64,000 nt of DNA from Eggerthellales bacterium (GTDB taxonomy: Bacteria > Actinomycetota > Coriobacteriia > Coriobacteriales > Eggerthellaceae). The stretch is taken from positions 62,001-126,000 of the forward strand of contig JAQXVU010000052.1 in the NCBI GenBank assembly GCA_029225085.1. Reading direction: 5' to 3'. Within the stretch, counting starts at the first letter, position 1; each line of letters starts with the position of its first letter. Positions 51,727 to 59,678 of the stretch are shown here, piece by piece. Made by a program: the position numbers and the translations under genes. The notes below the pieces were generated by a model, which saw only the letters and a list, made by a program, of their open reading frames with translations, was not told the origin of the DNA and did not search any database.

Positions 51727-51754
51727 AGTATACTCGCCTGCTCTTTCAATGCAA
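51727..51754 (-). promoter_or_regulatory. ilvD cluster promoter
   Basis: -35 TTGCAT (51754-51749) and -10 TATACT (51732-51727) are spaced 16 nt, placing the start near 51720, just before the T-box Stem I. The -35 and spacing are the same as at the trp T-box promoter. Confidence 0.7.
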
Positions 51755-51756
51755 CA

Positions 51757-51797
51757 GAGAAAAAGAAAAACGGCGCCCATCCTTTCGGACGGACGCC
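51757..51797 (-). terminator. intrinsic terminator after the D-2-hydroxyacid dehydrogenase gene
   Basis: GGCGTCCGTCC-GAAA-GGATGGGCGCC (11 bp with two wobble pairs) is followed by GTTTTTCTTTTT on the minus strand, about 130 nt after the stop. It sits immediately upstream of the ilvD -35 hexamer. The stretch 51798-51928 holds no gene. Confidence 0.82.
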
Positions 51798-51928
51798 ATA
51801 AGACAAGGTGGAAGATGATGCTGCAGCCACAAGCAGTCAGGCAGACCACGGCAACTGAAGCCCACCTAAAACAGGCAGGCAACAGCTCGTTCAAGCCCCA
51901 GCCGCCGCCAGCCCCATGAAGACCGGGG

Positions 51929-52876
51929 CTACACCAGATTGATGGGGGCACCGGCCAGATAAGCGGCTACGTTGTCAGCCACGATGACCGCGCGCTTGTA
52001 CATGGCCTCGTTGGAAGCGAAGGCCACATGAGGGGTGGCCACCACGTTCTTAGCGGAAAGCAGTGGGTGATCGGTGGCGATAGGAGGCTCGGTCTCGAAG
52101 ACGTCGATGCCCGCGCCGGCGATGCGGCCCTCGTTCAGAGCGTCGGCAAGGGCGGCGGAGTCTACCACAGGACCACGAGCGCAGTTGATGAGCACCGCAG
52201 TGGGCTTCATGAGAGCAATGCGCTCCGCATTAATGAGGCCGGTGGTCTCAGGAGTCTGGGGAACATGCAGGGAGATCACGTCGCAGGCGCTCATGAGCTC
52301 CTCGATGGTGTCGACGAAGGTGACATCGGGCAAGTCCTTCTTCGTGCGGCTATAGGCCAGAACCTTGCAGCCGAAGGCATTGGCGATGCGGGCAACGCGG
52401 CTTCCGATGGCGCCAGCGCCCACGATGCCGAAGGTCTTGCCTTCCAGCTCAGGGCCTACCAGGCCGGCCTTGGTGCCGCCGCAGCGAACGGCCTTGTCGC
52501 AAGCGACGATGTTGCGATACACCGCCAGCAGAAGGCCGAAGGTCAGATCGGCAACAGCCACTGTGGAATAGCCAGCGCAGTTAGACACGGTGATGCCGTG
52601 CTCGCGGCAATAGGCCATATCCACATGGTCATAGCCAGTGAATGCCACGCAGATGTACTTCAGATTGGGGCACTCCTGCATGACGGCAGCAGAGTACTTG
52701 ATGTTGGAAACGACGACGATGTCAGCGTCCTTGCTGCGCTCGATGAGGGATGCCTCGTCCTCCTTGCGATCGGGATAGGTCACCAGCTCTACATCGAAAT
52801 CCCCTACCGCGTCCCCAATGAGGCCGCGAAGCTGCTCGTCAGAGATGCCCAAAGGCTCTACCACGGAAATCTTCAA
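51929..52876 (-). CDS. D-2-hydroxyacid dehydrogenase (NAD-dependent)
   Basis: A 315-residue D-isomer 2-hydroxyacid dehydrogenase, of the glycerate/hydroxypyruvate and 2-hydroxyisocaproate dehydrogenase type. The NAD loop GIVGAGAIGSRVARIA, the substrate arginine in LINCARGPVVD, the Glu in DVFETEP and the catalytic histidine in TPHVAFAS are all present. The start is TTG 52876, with AGGAG 6 nt upstream. It could make (R)-2-hydroxyacids for the 2-hydroxyacyl-CoA dehydratase encoded at 4-7 kb, but the two are 45 kb apart and the substrate is not known. Confidence 0.87.
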   Translation of the reverse strand: MKISVVEPLGISDEQLRGLIGDAVGDFDVELVTYPDRKEDEASLIERSKDADIVVVSNIKYSAAVMQECPNLKYICVAFTGYDHVDMAYCREHGITVSNCAGYSTVAVADLTFGLLLAVYRNIVACDKAVRCGGTKAGLVGPELEGKTFGIVGAGAIGSRVARIANAFGCKVLAYSRTKKDLPDVTFVDTIEELMSACDVISLHVPQTPETTGLINAERIALMKPTAVLINCARGPVVDSAALADALNEGRIAGAGIDVFETEPPIATDHPLLSAKNVVATPHVAFASNEAMYKRAVIVADNVAAYLAGAPINLV

Positions 52877-52988
52877 AGTACGCTCCTAACGTCGTCGTCG
52901 GCATTAGTGAACAAGAATAGGGCAACCCCCACCCTGCCCCGCCTGGCTTCCCGCCAGCGGCGCAGTATGGGGGCAAGAGTCCCGCATC

Positions 52989-53516
52989 CTAGAACGAGCC
53001 GCGATGCACCTTTTCCCAATGAAGGTCCTCAGGGCAACGGGGCTCAGGGTGCTTTGCAGGGTGGCCCACCGACAGCATAGCCAGAAGCTGCAGCCCTTCA
53101 GGAGCCCCCAGAACGCGGGACACGTAGGCACCGGTGGTCTCGTCGTCGGAGGCGTCACGACCTCGGCACTGAATCCAGCAGGCTCCCAGACCAAGAGCAT
53201 CGGCTTCGAGCCACATGGCCGTCATGGCGATAGAGCAATCCTCTACCCAGGTGTCTGCCACCTCGGGATCGCCGAACACGGCGATGGCGGCAGAAGCGGA
53301 GGCCAACATGCGGGCAGAGCCGGTTTGCCTGGCCTCGGAAAGAGTCTTCAGCGTCTCGTCATCGGTCACCACCACAAACTCACGGGGCTGCTTGCCATGA
53401 CCCGTAGGGGCAGTGAGACCCGCCTGCAAAATCAGGTTCAGGCACTCCTCGCTGACTGTCTCATCGATATAGGCTCGCACCGCACGACGGCTCAACAGCG
53501 CATCGATCATTTCCAT
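52989..53516 (-). CDS. nitroreductase family protein
   Basis: A 175-residue FMN-dependent nitroreductase-fold protein. RRAVRAY near residue 10 binds FMN phosphate, APTGHGKQPREFVVV is the FMN-contact segment, and ALGLGACWIQ is the family helix. It is of the short type that often works as a dimeric NAD(P)H oxidoreductase. A C-terminal CPEDLHWEKVH tail resembles the NfrA-like subgroup found in anaerobes. The ATG at 53516 has AAAGGAG 7 nt upstream. Physiological substrate unknown. Confidence 0.85.
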   Translation of the reverse strand: MEMIDALLSRRAVRAYIDETVSEECLNLILQAGLTAPTGHGKQPREFVVVTDDETLKTLSEARQTGSARMLASASAAIAVFGDPEVADTWVEDCSIAMTAMWLEADALGLGACWIQCRGRDASDDETTGAYVSRVLGAPEGLQLLAMLSVGHPAKHPEPRCPEDLHWEKVHRGSF

Positions 53517-53570
53517 ATCCTGTCTCCTTTCAAAGACGTATCGCCCCCGCACCTGTCGGGGGCAACGCGA

Positions 53571-54443
53571 TTACGCGCGCTTATGTTTGCGCAGCTCCCA
53601 GAAGGCCACGGCACTGGCGGCGGCCACGTTCAGGGAATCGACCTCGTGTTCCATGGGGATCATCACCGTATGGTCACAGGCTTCGATGGTGGAAGCCCGC
53701 AGGCCCTCCCCTTCGGTACCCAGCACCACCGCCAGCTTGCCGGCGGCGGTCAAAGCAGGGTCATCGAGAGAGATGGAATCCTCTTCTAGAGCCATAGCCA
53801 CCGTAGTGAAGCCAGCTTCCTTTAACTGGGGAAGGCAACCCGCAGCCCAGTCATCGGCGCCGTCGATGCGCGTCCAGGGAACCTGGAACACCGTGCCCAT
53901 AGAGACACGGGAAGCGCGACGATACAGAGGGTCGTGGCACCGGGGCGTGACCAGAACGGCATCGACCCCCAACGCCGCAGCGCTGCGGAAGATGGCGCCC
54001 ATGTTGGTGTAGTTGGTGACGTCTTCGAGTATGGCCACCAAGGAAGCGGAGGCGCAGAGATCTCGCACCGACGGAAGCGGCAGGCGCTCGAAGCAGGCCA
54101 GAGCGCCGCGAGTCTCCCGATAGCCGGTGAGGGAAACGAAGTCCTCATGGGAGACGACCAGTACGGGGACGGAGGGGCCATCGCTGAGCACCTGCTGAAT
54201 GAGGGGCATCTCATGGCTCAGCCACTTCTCCTCTAAAAACAGGGAGACCAGCGGGTAGCCTCCCGCCAGCGCACGGCTGATGACGTTACGAGACTCGGCG
54301 ATGAACAGACCGGAGGCATAGGCCTCGTACCCGCCCAGCTTATCGCCGCTGCGAGAGGTATAGCACTCCTTCAGCTGGGCATCGGTCATGCCCGAATACA
54401 CCTTCAGGCGCTTGTCAGCGCATCCCACTCGCTCTATGGCCAC
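53571..54443 (-). CDS. TrmH/SpoU family RNA methyltransferase (SPOUT)
   Basis: A 291-residue 2'-O-methyltransferase for tRNA or rRNA using SAM. SpoU motifs: ILEDVTNYTNMGAIFRSAA (motif 1, with an N/R pair), VLGTEGEGL (motif 2) and MEHEVDSLNVAAASAVAFWE (motif 3, trefoil knot). The N-terminal part is an RNA-binding-like domain. The likely start is the GTG at 54443, with a GGAGGAG tract just upstream; the longer frame adds a Gly/Arg/Pro-rich stretch with no ribosome site. The exact RNA target cannot be assigned. Confidence 0.87.
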   Translation of the reverse strand: MAIERVGCADKRLKVYSGMTDAQLKECYTSRSGDKLGGYEAYASGLFIAESRNVISRALAGGYPLVSLFLEEKWLSHEMPLIQQVLSDGPSVPVLVVSHEDFVSLTGYRETRGALACFERLPLPSVRDLCASASLVAILEDVTNYTNMGAIFRSAAALGVDAVLVTPRCHDPLYRRASRVSMGTVFQVPWTRIDGADDWAAGCLPQLKEAGFTTVAMALEEDSISLDDPALTAAGKLAVVLGTEGEGLRASTIEACDHTVMIPMEHEVDSLNVAAASAVAFWELRKHKRA

Positions 54444-54817
54444 CTGCTCCTCCTCCGCCTTTCGCCTTGCGTAAACCGGCGCTGCGCCAAAACGCCACGG
54501 GCCCCGCGCATGCCAAGCCCCATGAGGCCCGACTTCGCCCAGGCCCAAAGCAGCATGCGCGCCGCACCTAGGGGTATCGTCTCGGGTCATTATAAAGCTA
54601 AGGCCCTCTCCCCTATCGGGGAAAGGGCCTCAACGCATTGGGGGGCTAAGTAATAGAGGAGAGTGTGGCCCCCTCCTAGCCGGTGCAAACGTTAACAGCG
54701 CGAATGCCGCGCCCATGCCACTGCCGAGAACCGCCTGTCACCAACTTGCTGAAGATAGAATCCCGCAAAACTGGTATCCAATAAATAGCCAGTTCAATTA
54801 TTTTTTTGGAGGTCAGT
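54444..54817. other. 374-bp divergent region between the RNA methyltransferase and the MocR gene
   Basis: It holds a 13-bp imperfect hairpin at 54601-54630 (AGGCCCTCTCCCC and GGGGAAAGGGCCT) and the inverted repeat AACTGG-N14-CCAGTT at 54769-54794 just before the MocR start. No gene is supported. Confidence 0.45.
54769..54794. promoter_or_regulatory. inverted repeat AACTGG-N14-CCAGTT, candidate MocR operator
   Basis: Perfect 6-bp arms 24 bp before the MocR start; the left arm runs into CTGGTAT. MocR regulators bind sites next to their own gene, so this is a natural candidate; the match to a known MocR site is not proven. Confidence 0.45.
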
Positions 54818-56218
54818 TTGATTACCCTGCAGCTCGACCGCACTTCAGGAGGCAAGCCCCTCTACACCCAGATCTACGAGCAGATACGAGAGCTTATCGT
54901 GCAGGGCATCATCTCCCCCGGGGAGCGCCTGCCCTCGAAGAAGAAGCTCTCCGAGCATCTGAAGGTCAGCGTGAAGACCATTGAGAACGCCTACTTCCAG
55001 CTGGCGTTAGAGGGATACGTGCAGTCGAAGGAGAAGGTGGGCTACTTCGCCAACGACATCACCGGCTTCTACACCGAGGCACGCTCAGAGCGTCCCAGCT
55101 ACACCAACCGCTTTCAGGAAGACCACTATCGCCTCGACATTCGCGCCAACAAAACGCCTACGGACATGTTTCCCCTGTCCGTCTGGGCCCGCATCGCCCG
55201 TGAGGTCATGGCCGACGAGGGCCGCAGCCTCCTAGAGACCGTCCCCTTCAACGGCATCCCCGAGCTGCGCATCGCCATCGCCGAGTACCTGTACGGTTTC
55301 AGAGGCATGAAGGTCTCCCCCGACCAGATCGTCATCGGCTCAGGTACTGAGTACCTGTACCAGCGTCTGGCTCGCCTCCTAGGCGAGGATTGCGTCTTCG
55401 GCATGGAAGACCCAGGCTACACCCACACCAAGAGGATCCTGGCGAACAGCAAGGTTCCCTACCGCTGCATCCCCACCGACTGGGAGGGCATGCGCTCAGA
55501 CGCCCTGACCGCCAGCGACTGCACCGTCGCCCACGTCTCCCCCATGCATCACTTCCCCTTGGGCACCACCATGCCAGTGCAACGACGAGTGCAGCTGCTG
55601 ACCTGGGTGAACCAAAAGCCGGGGCGCTACCTCATCGAGGACGACTACAACTCCGAGTACCTGTACCAGGGAAATCCCGTCCCCACCCTCTACAGCCTCG
55701 ACGTGCGCCAGAAGGTCATCTACATCAACACCTTCTCGAAGACCCTGGCCCCCTCCCTGCGCCTGGCCTACATGGTGCTCCCCGACGAGCTCATGGACCG
55801 TTACGTAGAGACCACCACCTTCTACTCCTGCACCGTGGCAAGCTCGCTGCAGCACCAGCTGGCCCGTTTCATCTCCGAGGGCCACTTCGAGCGGCACATC
55901 CATCGCGTCAGGCAGCACAACCTGAAGCAGCGCGAGCTGGTGGCAGACAAGCTGGAAGCCTCCCCTCTGGCCAGGTCCGCGCAACTGCTGAACTCCCCCT
56001 CGGGAACCCATTTCCTGCTGCGCCTTGCCACCGATACGCCCGATCAGGATATCTACCAGGCCCTTTTAGAAAAGGGTATTCTCTCTACCTTCGTCTCCCA
56101 CTACTGCGAACAGCCCACCAATCGCTTCGACCACCTGCTCATCATGAATTACTCCAGCATCGATGCCGAAGGGATCGACCTGCTGTTCAATGAGCTGCAA
56201 GCCGTCCTGCAAAGCTAG
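54818..56218 (+). CDS. MocR-type transcriptional regulator (GntR winged helix fused to a fold-I aminotransferase)
   Basis: A 466-residue regulator. The N-terminal GntR winged helix (IYEQIRELIVQGIISPGERL and LKVSVKTIENAYFQL) is joined to a class I aminotransferase-like domain. The PLP lysine lies in NTFSKTLAPSLRLAY, and EDDYNSEY precedes it. MocR proteins sense PLP or an amino-acid adduct (examples PdxR, GabR, TauR). The start is TTG 54818, with GGAGG 5 nt upstream. The neighbouring genes do not reveal the target; no PLP-synthesis or GABA gene is seen here. Confidence 0.9.
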   Translation: MITLQLDRTSGGKPLYTQIYEQIRELIVQGIISPGERLPSKKKLSEHLKVSVKTIENAYFQLALEGYVQSKEKVGYFANDITGFYTEARSERPSYTNRFQEDHYRLDIRANKTPTDMFPLSVWARIAREVMADEGRSLLETVPFNGIPELRIAIAEYLYGFRGMKVSPDQIVIGSGTEYLYQRLARLLGEDCVFGMEDPGYTHTKRILANSKVPYRCIPTDWEGMRSDALTASDCTVAHVSPMHHFPLGTTMPVQRRVQLLTWVNQKPGRYLIEDDYNSEYLYQGNPVPTLYSLDVRQKVIYINTFSKTLAPSLRLAYMVLPDELMDRYVETTTFYSCTVASSLQHQLARFISEGHFERHIHRVRQHNLKQRELVADKLEASPLARSAQLLNSPSGTHFLLRLATDTPDQDIYQALLEKGILSTFVSHYCEQPTNRFDHLLIMNYSSIDAEGIDLLFNELQAVLQS

Positions 56219-56236
56219 CAGGCGCCGCCCTACACG

Positions 56237-56283
56237 CAAAAAGCCCCTCGGTCACCTTCCACATGCGAAGGCGGCCGAGGGGC
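56237..56283 (-). terminator. intrinsic terminator of the cyclophilin genes
   Basis: On the minus strand GCCCCTCGG and CCGAGGGGC enclose a second stem (GCCTTC/GAAGG) and are followed by TTTTTGCG, about 50 nt after the last stop. Confidence 0.85.
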
Positions 56284-56331
56284 CGAATGCTCATAGCGAA
56301 GCCGATGCGCCCTTACCAGGGCGACCTGTGC

Positions 56332-56853
56332 CTACAGAGTCTCAGGCTCAGGGTACTCAACGCCGAAGGTGTCGACGGTGACCTTCTTCATGCGCTGGTC
56401 CTCGAAGGGCTTGTCCTGGAAGTTGCGCTGAGCGGACACGATCTTGTCGGCCACTTCCATACCCTCAGTGACCTTGCCGAAAGCTGCATAGGCGCCATCC
56501 AGATGAGGAGCGTCGGCAACCATGATGAAGAACTGGGAACCGGCGGAGTTTGGCATCATAGAGCGAGCCATAGAGAGAACGCCGCGGGTGTGAACCAGAT
56601 CGTTTGCGAAGCCGTTCTGGGAGAACTCGCCGCGGATGGAATAGCCAGGGCCGCCAACGCCGATGCCCTGAGGATCGCCGCCCTGAATCATGAAGCCAGG
56701 GATAACGCGATGGAAGATCACGCCGTCATAGAAGCCCTTGTTCACCAGGGAGATGAAGTTGTTCACGGTGTTGGGGGCAACCTCGGGATAGAGCTCGGCC
56801 TTGATGATGCCGTCGTCTTCCATCTCGATGGTAACTACTGGGTTCTGTGCCAT
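56332..56853 (-). CDS. peptidylprolyl isomerase, cyclophilin type (paralogue A)
   Basis: A 173-residue single-domain cyclophilin accelerating cis-trans isomerisation at proline. Catalytic-site residues are in FHRVIPGFMIQGGDP, with GSQFFIMV and HLDGAYAAFGKV. The start at 56853 has AAAGGAG 8 nt upstream. It lies about 60 bp downstream of a second cyclophilin gene in the same direction; both end in KK(V/I)TVDTFGVEYP, so they arose by tandem duplication. No signal peptide is visible, so it is cytosolic. Confidence 0.93.
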   Translation of the reverse strand: MAQNPVVTIEMEDDGIIKAELYPEVAPNTVNNFISLVNKGFYDGVIFHRVIPGFMIQGGDPQGIGVGGPGYSIRGEFSQNGFANDLVHTRGVLSMARSMMPNSAGSQFFIMVADAPHLDGAYAAFGKVTEGMEVADKIVSAQRNFQDKPFEDQRMKKVTVDTFGVEYPEPETL

Positions 56854-56914
56854 GTCGCACGCTCCTTTTCCTTGTAAACCCATGCTGGGTACTTACTGCT
56901 TAGTGCCAATGTCC

Positions 56915-57601
56915 TTAGAAGACGATAGCGGGCTTAGTGCGCTCCTTCTTCCTGAAGAACTCCCGGAACTTGTTGATCTTCTCGGGCTGAGGATACTCAA
57001 CGCCGAAGGTGTCGACGGTGATCTTCTTGATCACGCGAGGCTCAAGAGGGCGCTCGGTCTCAGGGTCGGTCTCGTCGGCGCCGATCTCGGCCAGGACATC
57101 GAGACCTTCGATGATGCGACCGAAGGAGGCATAGAAGCCGTTCAAGGGGTAGGTCTTCTTGGGATCGTCGAGGCAGATGAAGAACTGACTCGAAGCGGTG
57201 TCGGCCTTTTCCTGACGGGCCATAGAGATGACGCCGAACTCGTGCTTCAGGCCGTTGATGTGGGAATTCGCGGAGAATTCACCGCGGATGGTGTAGCCAG
57301 CGCCGCCACGACCGGTTCCGTCAGGGCAGCCGCCCTGAATCATGAAGCCAGGAACCACGCGATGGAAGATGGTGCCATCGTAGAAGCCGCTGTTAGCAAG
57401 GGCGATGAAGTTGTTCACGGTGTTGGGAGCAACCTCGGGATAGAGCTTGCCGCTCATGACCCTGCCGTCTTCCATCTCGATGTAGACGGATGGGTTGCGA
57501 ACGTACTTCTTCTTCTCTTTGTCGTTCTTCTTAGCCACGGGAGCAGACCTTTCCCTCTCTCGGGAAACCTGCCATTTCTTACGTTTCCCGCGAACACTCA
57601 T
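56915..57601 (-). CDS. peptidylprolyl isomerase, cyclophilin type (paralogue B)
   Basis: A 228-residue cyclophilin with the same core as its neighbour (FHRVVPGFMIQGGCP, SSQFFICLD, YASFGRIIEG), plus a basic N-terminal extension rich in Lys and Arg and a basic C-terminal tail (FREFFRKKERTKP). The start at ATG 57601 has AAAAGG 5 nt upstream; a later GTG at 57538 also has a purine site. The basic extension may bind nucleic acid or membrane, which is inference. First gene of the pair. Confidence 0.92.
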   Translation of the reverse strand: MSVRGKRKKWQVSRERERSAPVAKKNDKEKKKYVRNPSVYIEMEDGRVMSGKLYPEVAPNTVNNFIALANSGFYDGTIFHRVVPGFMIQGGCPDGTGRGGAGYTIRGEFSANSHINGLKHEFGVISMARQEKADTASSQFFICLDDPKKTYPLNGFYASFGRIIEGLDVLAEIGADETDPETERPLEPRVIKKITVDTFGVEYPQPEKINKFREFFRKKERTKPAIVF

Positions 57602-57674
57602 TATCGCCTTTTCGGGCAAGTTGTGGAACACCCCACAGGAAAAGAACGAATGAGGGAGAAAGGGCTTGGGCTCG

Positions 57675-58625
57675 CTAAATGAGGACCGCTGCCACCGTGG
57701 GGATGGTGCCCAAGGAGAACACAGTGCTCAGGAAGGTTCCCTGGGTCATGGTCTTCAGGTTGCCACCGAAATCGATGCACATCATGGTGCCGCTAGAAGC
57801 AGCGGGCATGGCGGCGCAGATGGTGATGACGCCCAGCAGCAGGTGATCGGTGATGAAGAAGCTGAAGACGAAGTACACCGCGAAGGGGATCACCAGCAGG
57901 CGGAACAGCGTTGCCACATAGGGACGAGCATTGGTGAACATCTCCTTCAGGGGCATCTTGCCAATGGAAGAGCCCACGATGAGCATGGCACCGGGAACGC
58001 AGAGCTGGCCTGCGAACTCGAAGGTCTGGCCGATGACGCCAGAGTCGGTGACGTGACCCATGATCAGGGCCAGAGCTGCAAAGCAGCTGATCATGCAGGG
58101 GCTCATCATAGCCTTACCCAGACCGATCAGCGTCTCCTTTGTCGAGGCCTTCTTCTCCCCCTTCTCCCTCATAGAGAGCATGAGGACGCCGGCAGACCAG
58201 GTGAAGAAGGTGGCGGGAATGTTGAAGACGGCGCCGTACAGCACGGCCTCAGGGCCGAAGATGCAGTTCAGAACAGGGAAGCCGATGAATCCCACGTTGC
58301 CGAAGACCATGAGGTATTCCAGCGTGCCACGGGTCTTGGCATCAGTGCGCAGCACATTGGCCACGATGATGGCCACGAAGATGACAAAGATATAGCAAGC
58401 GGTTCCCCACATAAGGATCTCGCAGATGGTGTGGGTGCTGGGGAGGTCGGAGGAGCTGAGAACGGAGGAGATAATCATGGCGGGCATTGCCACGTTAATC
58501 ACCAGGAAGGACAGCTTCCCATCGAACTCGTCGTTCATGACCCCCTTTCGCCTCATGGCGAAGCCGATGCCGACGAGGGTGAAGAGGATGATCATCTGGG
58601 AGGCAGTGGTGTAGAACGTGGTCAT
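57675..58625 (-). CDS. AEC family transporter (second copy)
   Basis: A 316-residue membrane carrier with about ten spans. The N-terminal ILFTLVGIGFAMRRKGVM and central GNVGFIGFPVLNCIFGPEA segments mark the auxin-efflux-carrier family, usually organic-acid transporters in bacteria. It differs in sequence from the copy at 32971-33909. The ribosome site is weak. A near-perfect inverted repeat lies about 120 bp upstream. Confidence 0.85.
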   Translation of the reverse strand: MTTFYTTASQMIILFTLVGIGFAMRRKGVMNDEFDGKLSFLVINVAMPAMIISSVLSSSDLPSTHTICEILMWGTACYIFVIFVAIIVANVLRTDAKTRGTLEYLMVFGNVGFIGFPVLNCIFGPEAVLYGAVFNIPATFFTWSAGVLMLSMREKGEKKASTKETLIGLGKAMMSPCMISCFAALALIMGHVTDSGVIGQTFEFAGQLCVPGAMLIVGSSIGKMPLKEMFTNARPYVATLFRLLVIPFAVYFVFSFFITDHLLLGVITICAAMPAASSGTMMCIDFGGNLKTMTQGTFLSTVFSLGTIPTVAAVLI

Positions 58626-58744
58626 TGGTGCGAGGCAACTCTTTTCTCATGCTCGGGTACAGTGCGCTTGTGCCCATTGAACATAAAAGGCCGCCGCGCT
58701 TCCTTCAACCGATATGGAGGGAAAACCGCGCTTTTTAGAACGAT

Positions 58745-58776
58745 TCTATGAATTCACCTCTGCGAGATTCCATAGA
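58745..58776. promoter_or_regulatory. inverted repeat upstream of the second AEC gene
   Basis: TCTATGAAT (58745-58753) and ATTCCATAGA (58767-58776) are complementary apart from one extra base and lie in an AT-rich gap. Candidate operator for the AEC carrier. The gap 58626-58812 has no gene. Confidence 0.4.
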
Positions 58777-58812
58777 TTCAAAACATATTCCCAGGTCAGA
58801 ATAGGTATAGAG

Positions 58813-59670
58813 CTACGAAGCGAGCTGCGTTAGGACGCCTTCCATAAGCACGGAGAAACGATCCTGGGCTTGCAGACCAGACTCGGCCACCTCCTGGCTG
58901 CTGGGGTTTCCTCCTGCCACGCCACAGGCCATGTTGCTGATAAGGGAGATGCCCAGCACCTCCATGCTCACATGGCGAGCGGCAATGACCTCCTCGGCAA
59001 CGCTCATGGCCACGGTATCCGCGCCCAAGATGCCCAGAGCGCGTATCTCCGCTGGCGTTTCATAGCTGGGACCGGAAAGAGCGGCATACACGCCCTCTTG
59101 TAAAACGACCCCCGCGTCTTTAGCGCGTTCGGCCCGAGCCGCCCGTCGGGCCAAGTCCGCCAGGCGAGGACTGAAGGCCTGGTTCATGGGAACGAAGCGA
59201 TTTGCCAGTTCATTGGGCTCGTCGCCTTGCAAAGGGTTACGGCCGGTGAGGTTCATCTGATCGGTCATGAGGCAGAAGTCCCCCACGCCAAAGGAAGGAT
59301 TGATGGCACCCGCCGCATTAGTGGTCACCAGGATCTTCGCCCCTACCCCATGGGCCGCCCAAACCGGAAGGGCTACCTGAGCCGAGGCATAGCCCTCATA
59401 GCCATGAAACCGCCCCTGCATTGCGAGAACGCGTCGCTTGGTACCAGGCACTCGTCCCCATACGAAACGGCTCAGATGCCCCTCGGCGCTGCAGGTGCCC
59501 AACCCGGGGACCAGATCGTAGGAAAGGTACGTGGGGTCTTCCAGGCAGTCACCGAAGAAGTTCAGACCGCTGCCCAAGATAAGGAGGCACAGGGGCTCCT
59601 CACCACAGGTGAGCTTTTCGAGGGATGCGGCCACCTGAGCGATGTCTTGACGCAAAGACGTCTGATGCAT
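58813..59670 (-). CDS. purine nucleoside phosphorylase
   Basis: A 285-residue trimeric-type PNP (family of inosine/guanosine phosphorylase). LILGSGLN near residue 30, QGRFHGYEG (phosphate and ribose contacts), TNAAGAIN, the SGPSYETPAEIR motif near 200 and GADTVAMS follow the family order. It splits purine nucleosides with phosphate to base and ribose-1-phosphate for salvage. AGGAG 5 nt upstream fixes the ATG. It follows prmC by 8 nt and is probably co-transcribed with it. Confidence 0.93.
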   Translation of the reverse strand: MHQTSLRQDIAQVAASLEKLTCGEEPLCLLILGSGLNFFGDCLEDPTYLSYDLVPGLGTCSAEGHLSRFVWGRVPGTKRRVLAMQGRFHGYEGYASAQVALPVWAAHGVGAKILVTTNAAGAINPSFGVGDFCLMTDQMNLTGRNPLQGDEPNELANRFVPMNQAFSPRLADLARRAARAERAKDAGVVLQEGVYAALSGPSYETPAEIRALGILGADTVAMSVAEEVIAARHVSMEVLGISLISNMACGVAGGNPSSQEVAESGLQAQDRFSVLMEGVLTQLAS

Positions 59671-59678
59671 GCGCGCTC

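Noticed and set aside
51594-51830. Leader peptide rich in Ile/Val/Leu controlling ilvD
   Set aside because: No short reading frame with a run of branched-chain codons and a ribosome site precedes the terminator; T-box-like features fit better.
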